DNA from: Collybia mongolica
Taxonomy: Eukaryota > Basidiomycota > Agaricomycetes > Agaricales > Clitocybaceae
DNA length: 64,000 bases
Direction of reading: 5' to 3'
Assembly (NCBI GenBank): GCA_013420905.1
Contig: JAAXNY010000005.1
Location: 4,092,001-4,156,000 of the forward strand
The translations under genes and the position numbers were made by a program. Positions 45,955 to 57,900 of this stretch are shown here, piece by piece (within the stretch, counting starts at the first letter, position 1; the number at the start of each line of letters is the position of its first letter). The notes under the pieces were generated by a model. The model saw only the letters and a list, made by a program, of their open reading frames with translations, did no database searches and had not been told where the DNA came from.

Positions 45955-47710
45955 TCACCGCCGCACCGTCTTCACGTCCTCCAACCCAGCAGGCACCTCC
46001 CACCCCTTCCCCAACACCCCTCTCAACACCCCCTCCACCGTAACCACCGGCATAACCCCACACCCCTGTCCCTTCCCCTCCTTCCCCTCCTCACCCTCAC
46101 CACTCTCACCATCCTCCCACCCCCTCAAAACCCCCTCAACCCATCCCAACCCCCACCCCCACCCTAACCCTGGCCCCCCCTCGCGCCCCGCCCCCCACAC
46201 CGCGCGCATCCGCCCCCTCTCCCCCCGCCCCGCAACCCAAAACTGGTAATAAAACCACTCATCCCCACACACGCCCCCCGCCGGCCCACGCAATTTCGCC
46301 CACACCTTGCGCGCCCCCGCAATGCGCAGGCGCGTCAGTGCACTCGGGGCATCCGGGGGCGGTGCCGGTGCCGGTGCGGGTTTGGGTCCGGGCTTGGGTG
46401 CGGGTGTGTAAGTGGAGGGAGGGGGGAACGGCGCCGCGGGCGCGAGCGTAGAGGGCGGGAGGAGCGCGGCGCGCATGGGCGCGACGACGGTGAAGAACCG
46501 CTGCGGGTGCAGCATGAACAGTGCGTTGATCAGCGTCTGGTCTTTCCCCACGAAGTGAAACGGCGGGCGCGCGCCAGGGGTGTACTCCCCCTCCTCACTT
46601 TCGCTCTTCATTGCGGGCCCGTGCGGGTGCCCCGACGTCGATGCCACCGGGCGCGCGGAGATGTAGTAGTCGTGATACGCGTAGAACGCGCGAGCGTACC
46701 ACACGAGTGTGGGGGGCGCCCCGCCGAAGAAGGAGCCCTCGCTGATGTCGAGGTCGACGGGGCCCGCGGGGAGAGTCCACGTTGCGAGCGCGGGGGACCA
46801 CGCGGGGACGTCAAAGGTGGGGAAGAAGACCAGGTCGGAGGCGGTGATGGATGGAGAGGTGGCGAAGGACGGGGGGTGCTCGGCGTGCACACGGGCGTGT
46901 GCGCGCGCCCAGATGGCGTCGACGCGTGCGGGGTCGGGCCACGCGCGGTAGGCGTGGGTGTGGCGGAACGAGCCTGCGTCGGTCCAGAATGCGTACTTGT
47001 ATGTGCCTGTGTGGGTGTACGTGTCAGGGTCAGGGTCAGCGTGACGGGCGGCATGGAAGGGAGGGAGGGGTGCGTACGGTGGGAGTTACGCAGGCCCTCG
47101 GTGAGGAACCACGGCTTGGCGTTCCAGACGGCGTAGAGGTCGGGGCCGTGGCGCGCGCGCTCACGGTCCCAGGCGTGCATCTGGGTATACTTGACTGCGT
47201 GTGGGGCGAGTGGGGGGATGTCGAGGGGCGAGGCGTAGGTAGTATTTATGGTTAGTCTGCGGGGGGAGTGGTCAGTTCACTGGTGGGGCTTGTGTACGGG
47301 GGTGCTCACGTGTGTGGGGAGTGGGTGAGGTTCGCACGGGCGGCGCGGACGAGGGGCTCGAGGGCCGGCGTGGTGAAGAAGTAGATGTCGGTGTCGATGT
47401 TTCCCAGGAACTGCGCAAGCCACGTGCGGTACTCGTCATGCGTATGTTTCGACTTTTGCAGTGGGTAGAATGCTGAGACGAGCAGGATTGGCGATGGCGA
47501 GGTCGATGTCGATGTCGATGATGGCGATGACGGTGGGGCTGGGGTCGAGGCTGGTGGTGTAGGAGGGTGGGACTGGGTGACGGAGTGGCGCTCGGCATCG
47601 GCGACGATGGTGTATGCGTTGAACCACAGAAAGTAGACGAGGAGGACAGCGCAGACGAGGGTGGCGGGGATGAGACGCTGGCGCGGTGAGAGACGTTGGA
47701 TGGACACCAT
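45955..47710 (-). CDS. HtrL/YibB-like type II membrane protein, copy A (543 aa, apparently intact)
   Basis: Three exons: 47710-47310, 47256-47078, 47006-45955 (TGA), 1,632 nt in frame. A short basic N-terminus, one membrane span (IPATLVCAVLLVYFLWF), a Ser/Pro/Thr stalk and a lumenal domain. Domain blocks: ILLVSAFYPLQKSKHT, DEYRTWLAQFLG, DTDIYFFTTP, LDIPPLAPH, AVWNAKPWFL, YKYAFWTDAGSF, SEGSFFGG, VGKDQTLINALF and YYQFWVAGRGER. This pattern matches the HtrL_YibB family, thought to be glycosyltransferase-like; the DAG and EGSFFGG motifs would be at the active site. The reaction is unknown. The insert between RFFTV and GGVCGDEW is Pro/Ala-rich low complexity, and the C-terminus is a GEGEE-rich run. 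GC content is much higher than in the flanks. Start ATG 47710 gives the basic-then-hydrophobic order expected. Confidence 0.8.
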
Positions 47711-48130
47711 CGTGGTGGGATGACTTGTCAAAAGAAACGCCCAGGCCTGTGCGGCGTCCAAGCCCCACCATTATGTAAACTCAATAATGTAAAAAACTAG
47801 GCAACTCTTGGACTGGCGCCGCAGTAAAAATACCTTCTGTCAGCTGATTGTCTCGGTTATCCCCCCTTGTTCCTTCTCTCTTGCCCTCAGGCGGAGACCG
47901 TTTTTGGCATACCAGCGCACTCGGACAATTGAGAAAGCAAAGAATGAATGAACAAGCAATTTGAAAAAATACGAGGCGGCAAGCGGTGACGGTGACTTGC
48001 TTGCATCTCAGATTGCCGACCCTACTTATAACTCTACTTTCCGCTCCCACGTGTTTCTTTTTTTTTTCGGCTCCGTGGCGCTGATAAGGACAAGACCACG
48101 ATTGGCGCACCAAGTCGCCGCACAAGAACG

Positions 48131-49766
48131 ATACACGGAGCGAAATGGGGATGCACATGTACAGCACAAAGCCGTAAATCATGCATACCGCAAAATGCAT
48201 GCAAGAAAATCCCACGTTTCTCTCAACATTCTCTTACATTTCGACCCAGATTATCCGGATTCCGGGGTTACGTGATGTCATCGCGATGCGTTGGATTGTC
48301 GTGCAGCGTTGGTCGCGGTAAACGATAATAGGGCACAGATTGGGCGAGATTGGATGAGCGAATCATAGCGAAACTGTTTTTAGTGGTAATGGTGTTTTGG
48401 GAATGAATGGACGTCAACACAAACGGCCGTAACGACAGCTTGGGGGTTGTCCTCGCATATCACCGGTTTTCCTTTAAACCCAGACCTAGTCCCCCCCCTG
48501 GCTAAACGCCACGTCACGACTCACATCGTTGCTTGGGGCCCCCCCCCCCCCCCCCCCGCGTGCCGCCGCCCTCTCCTTAGTTCGAATCGTCCAACGTCAT
48601 GACAACTATCGCTTCGCACGATGGATGATGTCCGCATTTCTCTGTGAACAGCACCATATAGGGGCTGGGGTGTGGCGTTGCGTCCATTGGCAGCTCAAGA
48701 ATTCCAATTCCAACATAATACACTCGGGAGCGGTTCGTGTTGTAATCCCTGGGAGCCACGCCACGCCCCAACAATCCTCACAGCTCGAGAGCCATTGTGA
48801 ACTCCACATTTCGATGTTCGGCATTTCGTGTACCTCTGCCCCTCGTGGCGCCGAGTTTAGTTAGGGTTAAGTGAGGAGATTGCTGGACGCGCGAAGTTTC
48901 CGAGTTATTGTTGAGCTTGAGTCTCGAATCCGCAACGTGAGGTCGATGCGATGCGATGCGATGCCTTCCTTGTTTCAGCGGTGTATCAGATATATATCGC
49001 AGAAACAGATTTTTTACACACACACACTCACTTCATGCACCTCTTTGTCTCTACAACGCCGACTGTTTCGCAACTTTCGGCCGTATGTGTCGAGTTCTAA
49101 ATCCGTGATGGATAAGGCACCAGTCGCCAAAGACAGACAGGTAAGCGGCTATTATACAACAATGACGTGCACGTTCCTCCTTGCACTGCGACGTTTTCTT
49201 CGGGTGCGTACATGCTGGAATGGATCTTCCTCAATTGAAGGTGCGTAGGGGGGGGGGATTAGCGTGAGCGCGAAACAAAAAAAAAAAAAAAAGGGGAACG
49301 ACGAGCAACGCAGGGAAGAAAGCTATACAAAAAGATTCACTCCACGAATTGGGTGCGAAGAACGGGAAGTGATACCTATATTACACCTCTGCTTGATATT
49401 TCCACGTACTGGGCCGAGGCTGGCATCCCACGCTTTTGAGCCGGCACGGGAGCACTGTGTCTTATAACATCAGGAAAAGCGTCGGTCAGCAATTCTGCCG
49501 GGTGTTGCAAAATTTCCACCAAGTTTGCAAAATAATGCTGATTTTGCGGAATTTACAGATCTCACCGGATATATACATCCCCTTGAGATTTTGCAAGATT
49601 TTGCAACATGTTATAAGAACACATGGAATATCATCATATTGTGGTGGTTTTATCATCTCAAAAATCCACAAAATTGTGTAATAACCAGCACATTCATCAA
49701 TATTGAACATTAATATGATTATCATTAAATAGCTACTAGGGGCAAGACTGTGTCTAAAGTCAGTCC
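48131..49766. other. Intergenic, no supported gene
   Basis: Contains a C19 run (48539-48557) and an A17-type run near 49278. ATG 49108 starts MDKAPVAKDRQ followed by GTAAGC, which could be a first exon, but no second exon follows before the transposons. Around 49500-49610 several TTGCAAAAT motifs occur in both orientations, possibly the ends of a small element; I could not define borders. Confidence 0.4.
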
Positions 49767-50218
49767 TGTTATGGCTGTTTAGGCCTTATCCTCTAGATCA
49801 GTCTGGTTTATCATTTGTTTGTTCTAGACTGTCAACTCTGTAAGTCCCACGTCTAATGACTCCCTCAGTAGGGCTAAGTCAGATCATTCGTTCAAAGATG
49901 CACTACTCCCTTCATAAGGCAAGTAGGATCAAGTTTGCGTCAAGGAGTCAAGAGTAGATGAATAAGGTGAATTCAGCTAGGTCAAGCTAAAGAACTACCT
50001 AAGCTAGAATATCCCTATATATATGTATGAGTCCGATAAGCATAGATAAGAGTGGTTTATGCTATTGGCTATATAGATAAGGGGATGAGTAAGCATGGGA
50101 AATAGAATGCATATATGAGTTTTTAGAGATAAGAGCCATCCAATGTTAGTAAGCATGTGTAATCAGTGATGTGTAAAGAAAAGGATGAATAGAGCACATG
50201 AATAGGGAATTTGTAACA
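49767..50218 (-). mobile_element. Diverged LTR of the chromovirus family (solo or remnant)
   Basis: Reverse complement aligns end to end with the 474-bp chromovirus LTR (TGTTAC at its start, CATAACA at its end) with many substitutions and small indels. No internal sequence adjoins it, and the flanking pentamers do not match, so the original duplication is lost. The LINE that follows inserted within its last bases. Confidence 0.8.
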
Positions 50219-51520
50219 CTTACCTTCTTTTTTTTTTTTTGGTTCAACATTTTATATACCAACTGTACATAATACATGTGCTGGTCACTACGAGTAGTAA
50301 TTGGGCAAGGGGGGGGGAGAGGGGGGCAGGAGACAAAGCGCTGCAGGGCTAGGGTGCTCGCCTGACCGGGGTTGGACTAGCGAATGGAGCCAGAGCTCGT
50401 TATACACAGGCCGGATGGGCCAATCTACGCCAGGGGGTGGGCCCCCCGCTGTGGCGCTCCGCAGCAGGTGGTGGCTTCAGGTCCACCGATTATCCAGGTT
50501 CGCATGTTCGGGCAGGGAGCACCCTATAGCTGTCACTTAGAACACTGAGTACCGCCCCTAGCCTGTTTAGGACTAGGGAACATCGAACGTGAATGCGTTT
50601 TCATTCTCCAAGAGGAATTCCACCAGCCACGCATAGCGCAGTTGGCGGCTAGGCTTGTCTTCCCGTCCGTGCTGTGGACAGTCGAATAGGACGTGTTGTA
50701 CAGTTCCAAGGGAGCACCGCACCTACAGGAGACAGATTCTTCCTTGAAGAATCGCAATCGGAAAGCCCCAATTGGAGCGTGTCTGGTGATGCATCGCACC
50801 AAGTGGGCAGTCAGAGCATGGCTGTGACCAGTCTTGTGCATCCACGGCCCATTGTTTACGTGGGTTGGAGTGAGTGGGGTGTCTTTTTTCGCATAGAGCA
50901 TCAGGAAATTGGAGCCAATGTACTTCTTGGACTGGAAGAGAGACTTCCAGCCGTCAAGCATGCATGTAACTGCTTCGCATTGTGCAAAGTCAGCAGATAT
51001 AACCGGTGCTCCACCTGCCTCAACACAAGTTGAGACGGCGCTGATGTGTGCCAGTTGGTGGTCTTCAATCTCCACACCACTTGTAATATGGTGGAGGTGA
51101 ATCTTGTGGATGGCGCAGAGCTGCAGCCAAGGCAGCAGCACATCGCACATTTTGAGGGCTGATGCTTGACCTGAGTGGTGTGACGCATTGAGGGAACGCC
51201 TGAGGGCGTTGATGGAGTCGGAGAAGATATGGACATCATGGATGTCCTCTAGTCCAATGTCAGCTGCCTGTTGGGCGCCTTCCGCAATCGCTCGCAGCTT
51301 GGCGTCATCAGATGTAGATAGGCTGGTAGCAAACCAGTCCTCATATAAGTCTCCATCGTGCCAGACGCGGTAAACCGTGACTGACTGCATGGGAGGAGGG
51401 GGGGTGGATGCATCAGTGATAATGCAGATGCTCCATGGGGAATGAGAGGCCTCATCAACAGCGCTCTTCAGCGATGTGATGCAGTCTTTCATGAATTCCT
51501 CGTGGTGGTCACTGCCCTTA

Positions 51521-53128
51521 CAGTGGCTCAAAAAACTGCCCCAATGTTTGTACATTTTTGAAAGATCAATATGGTATGAAGTGCTGACATAAGCAGGGGA
51601 CCTGGGGTAATTATGTAAGATACTATGACATCGTGGCTTTCCAATGGACCCTGGACCATGTGATTTGGATCAAAACCCATTAAGCTATAGGCCAAACAAA
51701 ATGATTACTCATTGGGGCAGTTTTTTGACCCTCTATTAATTTTCTATCTAATACTTTGTATGACCACCTTTTGCCTTTATAACTGCTTGTATCTGCCTGG
51801 GCATACTTTCTATCAGGTTTTGGCATACCTCTGGTGGAATTTCACCCCACTCTTCAGCCAATCTATCCCACAACTCATGTACTCCTTTGGGTGGTGTCGG
51901 ATATTCTTTAAGACGGCGCTTGAGATGTTCCCAAAGGTGTTCTATTGGATTCATGTCAGGGGATTGGGCAGGCCAGCCAAGGACTTGAATGTTGTTGTCT
52001 TCAAACCACTGTGTGGCCAGTCCAGATGTGTGTTTGGGGTCGTTATCTTGCTGAAAGTAGCGCTCGCCATCCACCATTTCCAACTTCTCAAAACTTTCCT
52101 GAACTCCACTCTCCAAAATTTCACAGTATTGAACCTTGTCCATGTTCCCCTGCACCTCTATGAGCTTTCCCACTCCATTCCACCCCATACAACCCCATAC
52201 CATGAGGTTTCCTCCTCCTCCATGTTTGACAGTAGGTGATGTTGTTCTATCAGATGGTGGTTCTCCCCTTTGTTTCCAGACATAAACCTTTCCATCTGAC
52301 CCAATCCTATTGATTTTGGTCTCATCTGTCCATAGAACCCTTTTCCAGTCCTCCACAGTCCAGCTTTCATGATATTTTGCAAACTGGAGACGCCGGATGC
52401 GATGGGCTCGTTTGAGAAGAGGAGCTTTCCTCTTTGTAGCAGCATAAAATTGATTTTCCTTGAGTGCATTTCTGACTGTCTGGGGTGTGACAGGATTGGG
52501 GATGATGCCATTGATGAATTGGGTAGCCTGAACTGCATTATCAAGCTTCCCTGACTTGATTTGATGAATAATTGACTGTTTGTCACGAACAGACAGCTTG
52601 GAGGGGCGGCCACCAAGGTTGTTTTCTTTGTTTCCATCCACATCTTTGCTGATCCTACTGATGGTACCCTTCCCTAGACCAGTTTTCTCCTTGATTTGAC
52701 GCTGAGAATAGCCCTCATTGAGGAGAGAAACAACAGTATTGTGCTGAGCAGTAGAAATGGCTTTCATGATGGTGGTAAGAGGTCAAGAAGATGATTGAAC
52801 CAATTCCAACATGTCAAATTGATACAAATAAAGTCACATGACATTGTTTATTCTTCCCACAGTCCATAATGTTCTTGCATTGGATCATAAATGCCAGAAT
52901 AATGGAAAATAAGATAAGGGTCAAAAAACTGCCCCAATAAGTAACCATTTTGTTTGGCTTATAGCTTAATGGATATTGATCCAAATCACATGATCCAGGG
53001 TCCATTGGAAAGCCACGATGTCATAGTATCTTACATAATTACCCCAGGTCCCCTGCTTATGTCAGCACTTCATACCATATTGATCTTTCAAAAATGTACA
53101 AACATTGGGGCAGTTTTTTGAGCCACTG
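51521..53128 (-). mobile_element. Tc1/mariner element, copy 2
   Basis: 1,608 bp, TA duplication at 51519-51520 and 53129-53130. Offset from copy 1 is constant (15,431 bp), so there is no indel between the copies. It lies inside the LINE. Confidence 0.95.
51748..52767 (-). CDS. Tc1-type transposase (DD34E), copy 2
   Basis: 339 aa, same as copy 1 except Gln for Arg in SMPRQ near the C-terminus. All catalytic and DNA-binding residues are kept (WTDETK, QQDNDPKH, NPIEHLWE, GGRPSK). Two undamaged copies with near-identical DNA imply that the family has been active very recently, and that either copy could supply transposase. Confidence 0.95.
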   Translation of the reverse strand: MKAISTAQHNTVVSLLNEGYSQRQIKEKTGLGKGTISRISKDVDGNKENNLGGRPSKLSVRDKQSIIHQIKSGKLDNAVQATQFINGIIPNPVTPQTVRNALKENQFYAATKRKAPLLKRAHRIRRLQFAKYHESWTVEDWKRVLWTDETKINRIGSDGKVYVWKQRGEPPSDRTTSPTVKHGGGGNLMVWGCMGWNGVGKLIEVQGNMDKVQYCEILESGVQESFEKLEMVDGERYFQQDNDPKHTSGLATQWFEDNNIQVLGWPAQSPDMNPIEHLWEHLKRRLKEYPTPPKGVHELWDRLAEEWGEIPPEVCQNLIESMPRQIQAVIKAKGGHTKY

Positions 53129-53707
53129 TAGGTGGGGGGGTGACAATGTCGTAGACAATGTGACCAGGGAACAGGTCCCTTGGGCACATGCCTGGTTGGT
53201 TAAGTGGGTGGACAGGGTCCAGATCCAGGGAAGAGAGGCCCAGGTTAGACCAGGCCTCTACGATGGGCAAAGTTTAGGGCCCCTCTTGCGAGGAGCCCTA
53301 TCGGTGGCTTCGGGAATTTTCACCAGGGAGTACAACCCCAGCTACTCACTCCTTGGCATGTCACGCCCTGTTCGGCCCAAAGGCCTGCCTATTTGGTGTT
53401 GCATGTCATCATCAATGGGCTGACTCAGTATTTTTCAACATATTGCCTCCATCTACAGTAGACATCAGTCTTACTCAGCAGTCACCTGCCTTCCAAGTAG
53501 GTCGAGTATGGGATCGCACCTGTGACAAACTTTGGATTTAACCGGCAGTGCCAACACCACAGCTTCAACTTAAGCACCAACCTGGATCTATTATACCCAG
53601 GGGCACCGACAGAGGATTTAGATCTCTCGAGCCTGGGGAGGGGGACTACCCCATCCGGCTACAGCCCATGTGTTGAATGTTTCCCGTCCCCGTAACACTT
53701 ACCTTCT

Positions 53708-54589
53708 AGCTATGAATGCCTGTCTTGCCCAACAGTTATGAATGCGAAAATATTATGTAATGCTTGTCCCTGTGCATGTTTTAATCCAGTTGGGTGCAAG
53801 TTTTTCAGCGCCATTATGTTATGTTCTTAATAACAAATCCTATACATTAAAACAGAATGGTGTTTTGACCCTGGTTAAGCTGACTAATAGAAAGGTGACT
53901 AATATTACTAATCAACTTCAATGACTAATCAACTTGCCTCTGCTTCAAGTTTAGGTAAGCTCTGAACCTGATTGGTCACATAACTCAAAAACAGCACACA
54001 AGTATCAATATTGATATTATTATGTATTTACCAATCTTGATATTACTTACAAGGTATAACATTGAAATAACAATAGTGGCTATTATGTTGGAAAACTGTA
54101 GAGTTGGCAACACTGCAATAATATATTATTTACTGCCACCCTCTGTGCCAAAGGCATGGGTGCTATGCTTGTAGTATAAAAATTACATTAATAATCTGAT
54201 TAGTAATATTATTAGTCATGGTCAGCTGCGTGGACTCTACATGTCGTCTGTCCATACTTGTCCACATGTCCATGTAAAATTACACGGATTGATGCAGACT
54301 CAGCACAAACGTGGATTGTCATCTGGCTGAGTGTCCTGCCAAATGAGTCCATGCAGACTCCACATGGAGTCCATGTGTCTGCACAGAGTCTGCACGGGTT
54401 ATGTGGCTTAGTATAAAGACCTCAAAGTGTGATAGAAATATGGTATATGCAACATATTTTCACTTGAAATGAACCATGTGTTTTTACTGGATTTCATTTC
54501 ACAATTTGTTAGAGACATTCAACATAATTTTCAGCATTTTTCAAGACAGAAATATATTTGGCGTGGGTGGAAAATTTCTATTATATTTC
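53708..54589. other. AT-rich intergenic, no gene
   Basis: Original right flank of the chromovirus-family LTR. AT-rich with short ORFs only. A patch at 54230-54420 repeats GTCCATG and GACTCCACATGG in both directions, perhaps a degraded inverted-repeat element. Confidence 0.4.
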
Positions 54590-54868
54590 TGTAAGGGGTT
54601 GTGTCACACCAAGTGCCTAGAGGGGAGAGTGATATGAATGGCAAACTCAGCCACACAGGGAAGGGGGCACCTGAGGACTAAGCAGGCTTCATTGCAAGGG
54701 GAGATCCAAGCCTAGTGTATTGCAAATGTGCTGTCCACAATTGGACAGCCCCATCTATATAGGTATGTCAGAGAATACTATGGAGATATATAGGAAACCT
54801 ATATTAGCCCACTAGGGCTGTGCAAATGATACAGATGTAACACATCAGTAAGGAGTAAACTAGTATCC
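54590..54868 (+). repeat. 3'-truncated copy of solo LTR family R1
   Basis: Begins TGTAAGGGGTTGTG and follows the R1 sequence through CCCCATCTATATAGGTA and GATACAGATGTAACA to AGTAAGGAG, then homology stops before the CCCCTTACA end. Confidence 0.65.
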
Positions 54869-54959
54869 AGTATATACTTTGATAAAATTTGTTGGCATGT
54901 ACCCTGTTTTTTGGCTCTTGATTGGATGCTGATGGATCAAAGATGGGCATGGTAGGACA

Positions 54960-57900
54960 CAGTTGATGTGGGGCTCAATGGGGCTGGGAGCAATGTCACC
55001 AGTTACATTGTGGTTGGTGGACCTGGTTCCGTACTATTATGCCACCATGTTTTCCATCTCATCTCTAGGTCCTTACTCGTTTGCCCTCAGCAGCCATCTA
55101 GAGTGGTACCATGTATGTCATTCCAACTATTCTGGCACTTGCCAGGCTAGTTTCCTCAGTGAGGACCTTGGAAGCATTGGTGTCTGTGATATGATAGGTT
55201 GAAGCCTTGCTAGACTAGTCAGTTGTACCCTGATTTGTTGCTGAATAGCCGCCGTGATACATTTAAGTTTTTAATAGTCCTTGGATGCATCTCATCTCCA
55301 GCTCGGCCCTCCTAAAACTTGTTCTTGAGGCCCTGGCCCCCTGCACAGGGATCCACCATACCCAAAACCATTGAAAGGTGCACTCCTTGCCAGCCCCCAT
55401 GATTAAATGACAATCATCTGCTACAAGGTGGTTTACCTCTGCAGAAAGCCCACCTATCAGTGCCACGGAGCCGAAAAAAAAAAAAACACGCGGGATGGCA
55501 CATGCACATGACATGCAAAGCATCAGACACGGACATTTAATAAGCGGATCAACAAAGTAGAGTTATAAGTAGGGTCGGCAATCTGAGATTAGTAGCTGGG
55601 AGGGGCTGAGGGCGGCCTCGTGTTTTTCTTAAATAAAGCTTTTTTACATTCTTTAATTGCTTCCTTGTCAGGTGCGCTGGTATGTCGCAAGTGTACCTGT
55701 AGAAACACGGCCTCAGCCTGAGGCAAAGAGAGAAGAAAAAAGGGAGAGAACTGGGGGATAATGGATAATGAGCCGGCGAAAGACCGGAGGTATTTTTACT
55801 GCCCAGGCCAAAGTACATAATGGTGCGGCACAGCCATGGGCTTTTGGCAGTCTCCCACCACAATGGCGTTCATCCAACGCCTCTCATCGCGCCGGCGCTT
55901 CATCCCTGCCATTGTCTGTACCATCCTGGTCATCTGCTTCCTTCGGTTCAACGCAGACACTGACACTAACATTGCCATTGCCGAGCCCCATTCCCCACTG
56001 TTGTCCCCATCGGACATCCTGCTCGTCTCGGCATATTACCCACTCGCAAAGTCGAAACATACGCATGATGAGTACCATACGTGGCTCGCGCAGTTCCTGG
56101 GAATGCACGCCGAGCACCCCCCGTCCTTCGCCACCTCTCCGTCAGTCACCGCCTCCGACCTGGTCTTCTTCCCCATGTTCGACGTCCCTGCGTGGTCCCC
56201 CGCACTTGCAACGTGGACCCTCCCCGTGGGCCCTGTCGATGTCAACATCAGCGAGGGCTCCTTCTTCGGCGGGGCGCCCTCCGCACTTGCATGGTACGCC
56301 CGCACGTTCTACGCGTATCACGACTACTACATCTCTGCGCGCCTGGTAGCATCGACGCCGGGGCACCCGCATGCGCCCGCAATGAAGAGCGGAAGTGAGG
56401 AGGGGGAGTACACCCCTGGCGCGCGCCCGCCGTTTCACTTTGTGGGGAAAGACCAGATGCTGATCAACGCGCTGTTCATGCTGCACCTGCAGCGCTTCTT
56501 CACCGTTGTCGCGCCCATGCGCGCCGCGCTCCTCCCGCCCTCTACGCTCGCGCCCGCGGCGCCGTTCCCCCCTCCCTCCACTTACACACCCGCACCCAAG
56601 CCCGCACCGGCACCGCCCCCAGACGCTCCGAGCGCACTGACGTGCCTGCACATTGCAGCGGCGCGCAAGATGCGGGCAACGCTGCTCGTTCCGGCAGGGG
56701 GCGTGTGCGGGAACGAGTGGTTCTACTACCAGTTTTGGGTCGCAGGGCGGGGGGAGCGGGGGCGGATGCACGCGGTGTGGGGGGCGGGGCACGAGGGCGG
56801 GTCAAAGTGGGGGTGGGGGCGGATTGAGGGGATTTTGAGGGGATGGGGGGATGGTGAGAGTGGTGAGGGTGAGGGTGAGGGTGAGGGACAGGGGTGTGGG
56901 GTTATGCCAGTGATTACGGTGGAGGGGATGTTGAGGGGGGTGTTGGGGAAGGAGTGGGAGGTGCCTACTGGGTTGGAGGGGGTGAAGACGGTGGGGCGGT
57001 GATGGTGCGCAGGTGGATTGAATTAGAATTAGGACATTCTAGATTACGATTATGAGGCTTGGCCTCAGTGCGAGTGCTGGGAATATGGGATGTGGATAAC
57101 TTGGAAGGAAATGATGTGTGCACTAATTATGTGCTATATAGGTTTCTGCTTGGATTAGACTTGGGACTTATTAGCGTATACTTATGTCGCGGTGTTTGAA
57201 AAAAATGGATGCTTTTGGCCCGCTGGGTAGGACCCCGGAGTCACTAATCACTAATCACCTTTCTGGCAAATAACGTTCTGGTATCCTCTGCTCCGATGGG
57301 CTGTGGTAGGTGCGTACGCTGATGAGGGCTGCTTGGTTGAGTTGAGAGTTGAGACTGGAGGTTGAACATTGAGTCCTCGCAACCGGATTGTAGTGTGCTT
57401 CACCCTCTAGTCTCACTATTCCTCTACTTCGCTCGAGGCCAATGCCCAGCAAGAATGCAGTATGCCGTCGAGCAAGCCAGGGCGGGGGAAAGGCGTTACT
57501 GGAAATGCAGTGAAAAATAAAACACCCGTCCTGGACTGTTTTAATGGGATCGTCAGGTTCCCCGCTGGGGGAGGGTCGTACAACAACGTTGGACGCCGGC
57601 TTCCTGGGTCTGCGGACCAGGGATGTCGAGTTTCGGGTCTGGTACTTGCTCAGGGCCCCAGCACTGGCTTTTAGAAGGACGTCCTCTGAGGTGTAAAAAA
57701 AAAAAGCATTAGCTTGCTTTTGGCATGTTGCTGCGTTCACGGAGTTTGAAACTGGACGCTAAGTATTTGCTGTTCATTAGCGCTGTTCAGGGGGACAGGC
57801 AGGACCCCCCCCCCCCCCCCCCCCCCGGAGTCGACACGTTCCTGATAGAGTGTTACTTGTCCCGGTATGATGCACCTTGCTGGTATCGCGTTCGAATCAG

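Larger units (their letters stand above)
43450..48130 (-). repeat. Segmental duplication copy A (inverted)
   Basis: Reverse complement is similar to 55430-59175 (copy B) and to 60230-64000 (copy C) along almost its full length. It covers the HtrL-like gene, its upstream region and about 2.5 kb of non-coding downstream sequence. The downstream part (43450-45850) has no supported gene. Matching landmarks include GGAGGACGTCC, the region around 44680 (AAGGATGGAGAAGAAG) and the end near 43480. Confidence 0.85.
50573..53270 (-). pseudogene. LINE ORF2 remnant: RNase H domain and Cys/His tail, split by Tc1
   Basis: Across the Tc1 insertion the frame joins DLFPGHIVYDIVTPPP (53131-53200 region) to KGSDHHEEFMKDC. 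The RNase H domain has IITDAS and IFSDS with their Asp residues, but the Glu usually found in the AELRAI motif is Lys (AKLRAI, codon AAG near 51302). A one-base shift near 50700 separates CRCGAP from the continuing VQHVLFDCPQHGRED and the end FDVP-TAG at 50573. Clearly a dead copy. RNase H at this position fits Tad/I-type LINEs. Confidence 0.8.
50229..53691 (-). mobile_element. 5'-truncated LINE with 16-bp target duplication
   Basis: Flanked by GTAACACTTACCTTCT at 50213-50228 and 53692-53707. A T13 run (50228-50240) is its poly(A) tail read from the other strand, giving minus orientation. Without the Tc1-type element inside (51519-53128) it is about 1,850 bp. It keeps only the 3' part of ORF2 (linker, RNase H, Cys/His tail) and a 3' UTR of about 330 bp; the reverse transcriptase is missing. 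The piece 53131-53691 holds the linker region and decayed sequence. Confidence 0.85.

Noticed and set aside
46507..47136. Long plus-strand ORF of 209 codons opposite the HtrL-like gene copy A
   Set aside because: It is the GC-rich shadow of the spliced minus-strand gene; no domain and an Arg/Gly-biased composition. The same applies to the minus ORFs across copies B and C.
49108..49250. Possible first exon MDKAPVAKDRQ followed by GTAAGC
   Set aside because: No second exon or protein similarity follows before the transposons.
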